From Deinococcus planocerae (GTDB taxonomy: Bacteria; Deinococcota; Deinococci; Deinococcales; Deinococcaceae), in the NCBI RefSeq assembly GCF_002869765.1, contig NZ_PNOR01000023.1:1-64000 (forward strand): DNA of 64,000 nt, given 5' to 3'. The translations under genes and the position numbers were made by a program. Of the stretch, positions 57,745-64,000 are shown piece by piece (position 1 is the stretch's first letter; each line of letters starts with the position of its first letter). The notes beneath the pieces are model-generated. The model was not told where the DNA came from, searched no databases, and was given only the letters and a program-made list of their open reading frames with translations.

Positions 57745-58962
57745 TTATCGGCTCTGGAGGGTCGCCATGTCCTGCTGCGCCTTTCTCAGCGCGTTGGCGG
57801 CACTCTGCTGCCCGCTCAGCGCGGCGGCCAGCGCGGCGTTGATCGGCTTGGCCCAGTCCGGCCCCTTGGGCCCGAAGGTGTAGGGGGCGACGTTGCCGTC
57901 CGACGCGCCCGCGAAGACGGCGGCGGCGTTCTGGGCCTCGGGGGTGTTGCGCTTGAACAGCGCGTTGTTCGACAGCGCCGTGCGGCTGGGGATGGCGATG
58001 CCCTGCTCCAGCACGTACTGCTGCACCTGCGGGCCCGTCAGGATGTTCAGGACTTTGAGGGCGTTGGCGCGGTTTTTGCTGTTCGCGTTCACGGCCCAGC
58101 CTACGGTGTAGATGAAGTTGCCGCGCTTGCCGGTGCGGTCGGCCTTGGGCATCAGGGCGGTGCCGTACTTCAGGTTGGGGGCGTTGTCCTTGAGGAAGCC
58201 GGTGATCCAGTTGCCCTCGATGGCGACGGCGACCTTGCCGGTGCCCAGGCAGCCGCCCGACCAATCCTGCGAAATCTCGCTGGGCTGGATGCCCACCTTG
58301 TCCTTCGTCAGGCCGGTGTACCAGTTGAAGGCCGCCTGGAACGCCGGGTCGAGCAGGTTGGTCTTGCCGTTCGCGCCGAACTGCTTCCAGCCCGCGCCGA
58401 TGGCAAAGGCCCCCATGCGCGCGTAGTCGGGCGCGAGGCAGATGCCGTAGTAGTCGCTGCCCAGCGCCTTTTTGAGGTTGGTCAGCTTGGTGGTCAGGCT
58501 GCTCCAGGTGTCGTTGTTGTTGGGATACGCAACCTTGGCCTCGTCGAAGAGGTCCTTGTTGTAGACCAGCGTCAGGGTGTTGAAATCCTTGGGGATGGCG
58601 TAGACCCTGCCGTTCCGGGTGAAGGCGTTGGTCAGGCTCCTGACGAAGGGGGAGGTGTTGACCTGGCCGGTCAGGGGCAGCACCTTGCCCGTGGCGATGT
58701 AGGTGTCGAGCGTCTCCCCGGGCAGGTAGAACAGGTCGCCCGCCGAGCCGGAGGCCAGCAACGTGGTCAGGCCCTGGTTGTAGTCGCCCTGGAGGGCTTG
58801 GTACGTCACGGTGACGCCCCTCAGTTGGGGCCGGACGAAGCGGTTGATCATCTCCGGGTAGATGGTGTTGTCCTGCCCCGCGTACCCGTTGATCTTGATG
58901 GCGCTCTGGGCGGCGGCGCTGGACGCGAGGACGGCGAGGCTGACGAGCAGGGCGTGTTTCAT
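57745..58962 (-). CDS. Sugar ABC substrate-binding protein
   Basis: A 405-residue exported binding protein of the family 1 extracellular solute-binding group. The signal peptide MKHALLVSLAVLASSAAAQS is cleaved after AAA; no lipobox cysteine is present. Family parts include GDLFYLPGETLDTYIATG and AIEGNWITGF. The ligand is probably an oligosaccharide, judged from the flanking GH3 and debranching enzymes. The ATG overlaps the LacI stop by four bases and its GGAGGAG site lies within the end of the LacI gene. Confidence 0.93.
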   Translation of the reverse strand: MKHALLVSLAVLASSAAAQSAIKINGYAGQDNTIYPEMINRFVRPQLRGVTVTYQALQGDYNQGLTTLLASGSAGDLFYLPGETLDTYIATGKVLPLTGQVNTSPFVRSLTNAFTRNGRVYAIPKDFNTLTLVYNKDLFDEAKVAYPNNNDTWSSLTTKLTNLKKALGSDYYGICLAPDYARMGAFAIGAGWKQFGANGKTNLLDPAFQAAFNWYTGLTKDKVGIQPSEISQDWSGGCLGTGKVAVAIEGNWITGFLKDNAPNLKYGTALMPKADRTGKRGNFIYTVGWAVNANSKNRANALKVLNILTGPQVQQYVLEQGIAIPSRTALSNNALFKRNTPEAQNAAAVFAGASDGNVAPYTFGPKGPDWAKPINAALAAALSGQQSAANALRKAQQDMATLQSR

Positions 58963-59957
58963 ACTTCTCCTCCGGAAAGGGGCGCGCGTGCCACGGGGGA
59001 CACGGTCGCGCCGGGGGTCAGGTGAACGGGGATGAATTCGCCACGGGGTGAGAGCCCCGAGATGGCCTCGCTGACGAGTTGGAGAGCGGTCGAAGCGATG
59101 AGGGGGATGTTCTGCACCACGGTGGTCAGCCGGATGTTGAGCGGCACCTCCGGCAGGCCGTCGAAGCCCACCACGGAAACGTCCCCCGGCACGCGGACGC
59201 CCAGGTCCTCCAGGGCGGCGATGGCCCCGGTGGCGCTCTCGTCGCTCTGGGCGAAGAGGCCGGTGAAGCGCGCGCCCTCCTCCCAGGCCCGGCGGACGGC
59301 GCGGTAGCCGCCGAGGACGGTGAAGTCGCTGGGCAACGACCCCACCCGCGCCCCCGCCCCCCGTGCCGTCCCCACGAAGCCCCGCTCCCGGTCCTGGGCC
59401 ACCTGGCTGGTTCCCTCGCCGAGGTACATCAGGTCGCGGTGCCCGGCCTGAAGCAGGTGCCGCGCCGCGAGGGCCCCGCCCTCCTCGTCGTGGGGGGCGA
59501 CCCAGAAGAAGTCGGGGTGGTGGCCGATCAACACGGAGGGCACGCCCGCCCGCCGCAGGAAGTCGAGCCGACGGTCCTCGTCCTGCTGCGCGTGCATCAC
59601 CAGGACCGCCGTGGGCAGGTGGGGCAGGTTCCACACCTCGGTCCGCAGCCCCACGAGCTGCACGCCTTGCAGGGCGGTGTGGCTCTCCAGCGCCTCACGG
59701 AACAGGACGTAGTACGGGTGGAGCATCGGGTCGTCCCGGTCCAGCAGCAGCCCCAGCGTCTGCCCCTTGCGCCAGCTCAGGTGCCGGGCGGCGGGGTCGG
59801 GGCTGTACCCCATCCGCTGCATGACCTCCTGCACCCGCTCGCGCGTGCCCGCCGCGACGGTGGTGTGCCCGTTGAGCACGCGGCTCACGGTGCCCTTGCT
59901 CACGCCCGCCGCAACGGCGATGTCGTTGATGGTGGGACGCGGGAGCAGATCGGTCAT
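58959..59957 (-). CDS. LacI-family transcriptional repressor
   Basis: A 332-residue regulator. The N-terminal HTH and hinge read TINDIAVAAGVSKGTVSRVLNG and YSPDPAARHLS, and the rest is a periplasmic-binding-like sensor (VVGFDGLPEVPLNIRLTTV). It is the first gene of the sugar operon and two 16-bp palindromes upstream are the likely operators, giving autoregulation and control of the transporter. ATG at 59957 is chosen since an upstream in-frame codon would place the first operator inside the gene. Confidence 0.93.
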   Translation of the reverse strand: MTDLLPRPTINDIAVAAGVSKGTVSRVLNGHTTVAAGTRERVQEVMQRMGYSPDPAARHLSWRKGQTLGLLLDRDDPMLHPYYVLFREALESHTALQGVQLVGLRTEVWNLPHLPTAVLVMHAQQDEDRRLDFLRRAGVPSVLIGHHPDFFWVAPHDEEGGALAARHLLQAGHRDLMYLGEGTSQVAQDRERGFVGTARGAGARVGSLPSDFTVLGGYRAVRRAWEEGARFTGLFAQSDESATGAIAALEDLGVRVPGDVSVVGFDGLPEVPLNIRLTTVVQNIPLIASTALQLVSEAISGLSPRGEFIPVHLTPGATVSPVARAPLSGGEV

Positions 59958-59985
59958 GGAAACACCTCGTCGGGAGTCGGCCTTT

Positions 59986-60001
59986 CTGTAACCGGTTACA
60001 G
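59986..60001. promoter_or_regulatory. LacI-type operator O1
   Basis: CTGTAACCGGTTACAG is a perfect 16-bp palindrome with the central CG step typical of LacI-family sites. It is 29 bases before the repressor start. Confidence 0.8.
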
Positions 60002-60043
60002 ACTCGCCGGACAAGGACACCCAAGGCTGCCCCAGCGGAGATT

Positions 60044-60059
60044 TTGTAATCGGTTACAA
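60044..60059. promoter_or_regulatory. LacI-type operator O2
   Basis: TTGTAATCGGTTACAA matches the first operator in TGTAA-CGGTTACA and has one mismatched pair. Centre-to-centre distance is 58 bp, about 5.5 helical turns, so both may be bound by one looped tetramer or flank the promoter. Confidence 0.75.
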
Positions 60060-60146
60060 GCCCATTCTGCACCTCTGCCCGGAGTTGTCAAGGCGTGCTG
60101 GTGTGTAGGGGAGCGTGCTGCCTCCGGTCCTCGTCAGGCACTCCTC

Positions 60147-62405
60147 TCAATCCTTCTGTGGGCCCTCGGCGAGGAGGCGGAAGGCGCCCTCCAGGGTCAC
60201 CGAACTGTTCTCGCCGACCAAGACCCGGAACTCGCCCGGCTCCAGCCTGGGGGTTCCCGTCTCGTCGGAGAAGCTCAGGTCGTCTGCCGTCAGGGTAAAG
60301 GCCACCTGCCGACAGGCGCCGGGCTCCAGCGCGACCCGCTCGAATCCTCTCAGCTCCCGGACCGGACGGGTGCGGCTGGCGACCACATCCCGCAGGTAGA
60401 GCTGGGCCACCGTCTCGCCCGCCCGCTCGCCCACGTTCTTCACCGCGACGGTGACGCGGACGGGCTGCCCCAGGGGAACCTCCGGGTCCACCCACAGGTT
60501 AGAGAACTCGAAGCGTGTGTAGCTCAGCCCAAAGCCGAAGGGGAAGAGGGGCGAGTCCCGCTCGTCACTCAGCCGGTAGGCCTGTGGGAAGGTCGCCAGG
60601 GGGCGGCCCGTCGGCTTGAAGCTGTAGTGAGCCGGAAGCTGCCCGGTCTGGCGCGGGAGGCTGACCGGGAGGTGCCCGCTGGGGTTGACCAAGCCGTACA
60701 GAATTTCGGCTACGGCCTCACCGCCGCAGACGCCCGGGTGCCAGGCGAGCAGCACCGCCTCCGAGGCGCGCACGACCCGGGTGAGGACCAACGGGCGGCC
60801 AGAGAAGACGACGGTCACGACCCGAACCCCGAGGGCGTGCAGCGCCTCCAGCATCTCCGGTTGCCCGGCGGGCAGATCCAGGCTGGCGACGCTGTGGTCC
60901 TCGCCGCTGCGGGTGGGTGTCTCACCGAGGGCCACGATCACGACATCGGTTTGCCGCGCCCAGTCCAGCGCCTCGTCGATGTTGGCGGTGTGCCAGACCT
61001 CGTGCGGGCCGGGGTGGACTTTCCGCACGGCCTCCAGCAGCGTGGGCACGTCCCCCGCCTCGCCGTCGAGGGTCCAGGTGCCGAAGAGTTGCCCGCGCCA
61101 GGTGGCCGCCGCCCCGAACACGCCCACCCGGATTCCGGCCCCCAGCGGCAGGAGGTCGCCCCGGTTCTGGAGGAGGACCGGGCTGCGGCGGGCGAGGTCC
61201 AGCGTCGCGGCGCGGTGCTCGGGGGTGAACTGCACCCGGGCCGCCTCGCCCTCGTCCACGTAGGGCCGCTCGAACAGCCCCAGTCTGAACTTGAGGGTCA
61301 GGACGCGCCTCACCGCCTCGTCCAGCCTCTCCGGGGGCACCCGTCCGGCCCGAATCAGCCCAGGCAGGTGGTCACGGTAAAGACCGCTCACCATGTCCAC
61401 GTCGTTGCCCGCCAGGAACGCCTGCCGGGCGGCCTCCTTCCCGTCCCCGGCAACCCCGTGGCGGGTAAGTTCCAGCACGCCCTCCCAGTCGGTGACGAGC
61501 ACGCCCCCGAAGCCCAGGTCGTCCCGCAGGATGCGGCGCAGCAGGTCGGGGCTGGCGGCGACGGGCAGGCCGTTCAGGTCGCAAAAGGCGCTCATGACGC
61601 TCGCCACGCCCGCCCGCACCGCCGCGCGGAAGGAGGGGAGGTGGACGTTGTGCAGGGTGTAGGCGCTCACCTCCAGCGTGTTGTAGTCCCGCCCGCCCTC
61701 GACCGCGCCGTAGCCGACGAAATGCTTGGCGCAGGCGGCCACGTGCTCCCCATCGCCGAGGTCGTCCCCTTGGTAACCACGTACGGCGGCCTCGGCGAGA
61801 CGGGCGGCGAGGTAGGGGTCCTCGCCGAAACTCTCCGCGATCCGGCCCCAACGTCCGTCGCGCGCAATGTCGAGCATAGGGGTGAAGACCCAGGTGATGC
61901 CGTCCGCCCGCGCCTCCCGCGCCGCGACCTCCGCGCAGCGCCGGACGTGTTCGGGGGACCAACTGGCCGCCTGCCCCAGCGGGATGGGCGCGACCGTCCG
62001 GTGCCCGTGGATCACGTCCCGGGCGAACAGCAGGGGGATGCCCAGGCGCGACTCCTTGACGGCGACCCGTTGCAGCCGGTTCAAGGTGGCGGCCCGCACC
62101 CGCTCCTGCCGATCGTTGCCCGCGGTGGCGCTGCTGGCGACGATGGCGCTCCCCACCCGGCCCAGGCGGATGTCGGCGGCGTCCGCGTCCCCCAGGTTGT
62201 GACCCTGGTGGAACTGCCCGACCTTCTCCTCCAGGGTCATCCGGGCGAGCAGGGCCTCGACCCTCTTCGCCACCGCCGCCCGCGAGGTCCGCCCGTCTGC
62301 CCCCGGGTACTCGTCTCGTTCTCCACGTTCTGCCGTCACCGGGCCATTCTGGTCGAACGGGGCGGGGAACCTCGCGGGCGAGCCCGGTTCCACCGACTGA
62401 CTCAT
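60147..62405 (-). CDS. GH3 beta-glucosidase-type glycosidase
   Basis: A 752-residue glycoside hydrolase of family 3 with the catalytic nucleophile D306 in VLVTDWEGV, KHFVGYG and GRDYN substrate loops, a second alpha/beta domain (SPVLLQNRGDLLPL, ALGETPTRSGED) and a C-terminal fibronectin-III-like domain (VTVAVKNVGERAGETVAQLYL). It lacks a signal peptide, so it acts on imported oligosaccharides. ATG at 62405 is chosen over an upstream in-frame codon that overlaps the divergent xdhC gene. It lies upstream of the LacI gene on the same strand and belongs to the same regulon by position. Confidence 0.93.
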   Translation of the reverse strand: MSQSVEPGSPARFPAPFDQNGPVTAERGERDEYPGADGRTSRAAVAKRVEALLARMTLEEKVGQFHQGHNLGDADAADIRLGRVGSAIVASSATAGNDRQERVRAATLNRLQRVAVKESRLGIPLLFARDVIHGHRTVAPIPLGQAASWSPEHVRRCAEVAAREARADGITWVFTPMLDIARDGRWGRIAESFGEDPYLAARLAEAAVRGYQGDDLGDGEHVAACAKHFVGYGAVEGGRDYNTLEVSAYTLHNVHLPSFRAAVRAGVASVMSAFCDLNGLPVAASPDLLRRILRDDLGFGGVLVTDWEGVLELTRHGVAGDGKEAARQAFLAGNDVDMVSGLYRDHLPGLIRAGRVPPERLDEAVRRVLTLKFRLGLFERPYVDEGEAARVQFTPEHRAATLDLARRSPVLLQNRGDLLPLGAGIRVGVFGAAATWRGQLFGTWTLDGEAGDVPTLLEAVRKVHPGPHEVWHTANIDEALDWARQTDVVIVALGETPTRSGEDHSVASLDLPAGQPEMLEALHALGVRVVTVVFSGRPLVLTRVVRASEAVLLAWHPGVCGGEAVAEILYGLVNPSGHLPVSLPRQTGQLPAHYSFKPTGRPLATFPQAYRLSDERDSPLFPFGFGLSYTRFEFSNLWVDPEVPLGQPVRVTVAVKNVGERAGETVAQLYLRDVVASRTRPVRELRGFERVALEPGACRQVAFTLTADDLSFSDETGTPRLEPGEFRVLVGENSSVTLEGAFRLLAEGPQKD

Positions 62406-62457
62406 CCCTCGGGGCTGAGCCTTCTTCCCACTCCCGGCGGCGGTAGATTGAAGCCAC

Positions 62458-63600
<1,143 letters not shown>

Positions 63601-63657
63601 CAGCCGGAAAGGTCCCGGACCGCCCGTTTCGCCGCGGCGCCGCCTTATCTTGAGAGC

Positions 63658-64000
63658 ATGGCCCGCCGACCCCCGCCTGCGTCACGCCTCGCCCGGCCCC
63701 TGTGGGTGGCGCTGGGCTTCGTGCTGACCGGGCTGGGGGTGCTGGGGCTGATCCTGCCGGGCCTGCCCGGAACGGTCTGGTTCATCCTGGCGGCGGCCTG
63801 TTTCGCGCGGGGCAATCCCAAGTGGGAGGCGTGGCTGCTCTCCCGGCCCGTGATCGGCGAACTCGTGCGCGACTACCGGGCGGGGCGCGGCATGCCGCCC
63901 CGGGCGAAGTGGATCGCCTGCACCTGCATCGCCGTGGCGGTGGGCTTCAGCCTGCCGCGCATCCCGGTGCTCGCCGGTCAGGTCGCGTGGGTGCTCGTGG
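63658..64000 (+). CDS. DUF454/YbaN-family membrane protein (partial)
   Basis: ATG at 63658 follows a TATCTT box by 6 bases and the frame stays open to the window end (114 codons). The segment GLILPGLPGTVWFILAAACFARGNPKWEAWL is the DUF454 signature with its TM helices, followed by a conserved basic loop (SRPVIGELVRDYRAGR) and a further hydrophobic stretch. Function unknown. It is truncated by the edge. Confidence 0.85.
   Translation, partial: MARRPPPASRLARPLWVALGFVLTGLGVLGLILPGLPGTVWFILAAACFARGNPKWEAWLLSRPVIGELVRDYRAGRGMPPRAKWIACTCIAVAVGFSLPRIPVLAGQVAWVLV

Overview
The window is high-GC bacterial chromosome that reads like a Deinococcus. The grounds are: a run of genes whose start codon lies 5-9 bases after a TANNNT -10 box with no ribosome binding site (the leaderless style known from Deinococcus); many GTG/TTG starts and 1-4 base gene overlaps; G/C-rich third codon positions; and family content (PIG-L deacetylase, RIO kinase, pseudouridine catabolism, CUT1 sugar ABC operon, MinDE, DUF429). 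The species cannot be fixed from the sequence alone. I see no phage, insertion sequence, CRISPR array or rRNA.

0.3-15.1 kb is a Wzx/Wzy-type exopolysaccharide locus. Thirteen co-directional, mostly overlapping genes encode GDP-mannose synthesis (manC), a Wzz/BY-kinase co-polymerase, a polyprenyl-phosphate sugar transferase, flippase, three glycosyltransferases, a polymerase, a complete rmlBACD dTDP-rhamnose set and an unrecognised anchored protein. An O-antigen-ligase-like gene faces the cluster and overlaps its last gene. The flippase-to-GT block (about 4.5-9.9 kb) and the last gene are visibly poorer in GC than manC and rml, as in exchangeable polysaccharide cassettes. A tRNA-Glu gene with its own terminator closes the locus.

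15.4-33.8 kb is mixed housekeeping: phosphoglucomutase, lipoamide dehydrogenase, an in-frame pseudouridine kinase-glycosidase fusion, a CitE-like lyase, a VOC protein, a RIO kinase, a rearranged RecQ-like helicase, an orphan ABC binding protein, an acidic protein with a long RGG repeat tail, S9 and M20 peptidases, an APH-fold kinase and a PIG-L deacetylase. Two intergenic regions (18.3-18.9 and 28.05-28.36 kb) carry related dispersed repeats.

33.8-53 kb holds three tandem double-GNAT acetyltransferases, a UPF0489/arginase-like protein, a queuosine-precursor transporter coupled to a QueF-like protein that lacks QueF's reductase residues, prepilin peptidase, RimO, a VapBC module, MinD-MinE, RodA, an AraC-DinB fusion with an SDR, a DUF429/YdeI/DUF985 operon, an aldo-keto reductase, a HIT protein, an ABC exporter and several small proteins.

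53-62.4 kb is an oligosaccharide-use regulon, all on the minus strand: a GH3 beta-glucosidase, a LacI repressor preceded by two 16-bp palindromic operators, a sugar-binding protein, two permeases (the MalG-type one with a roughly 200-residue extracytoplasmic insertion) and a debranching-type glucosidase. No ATPase is encoded, so a shared one is presumably used. The window ends with a divergent XdhC gene and a truncated DUF454 gene.
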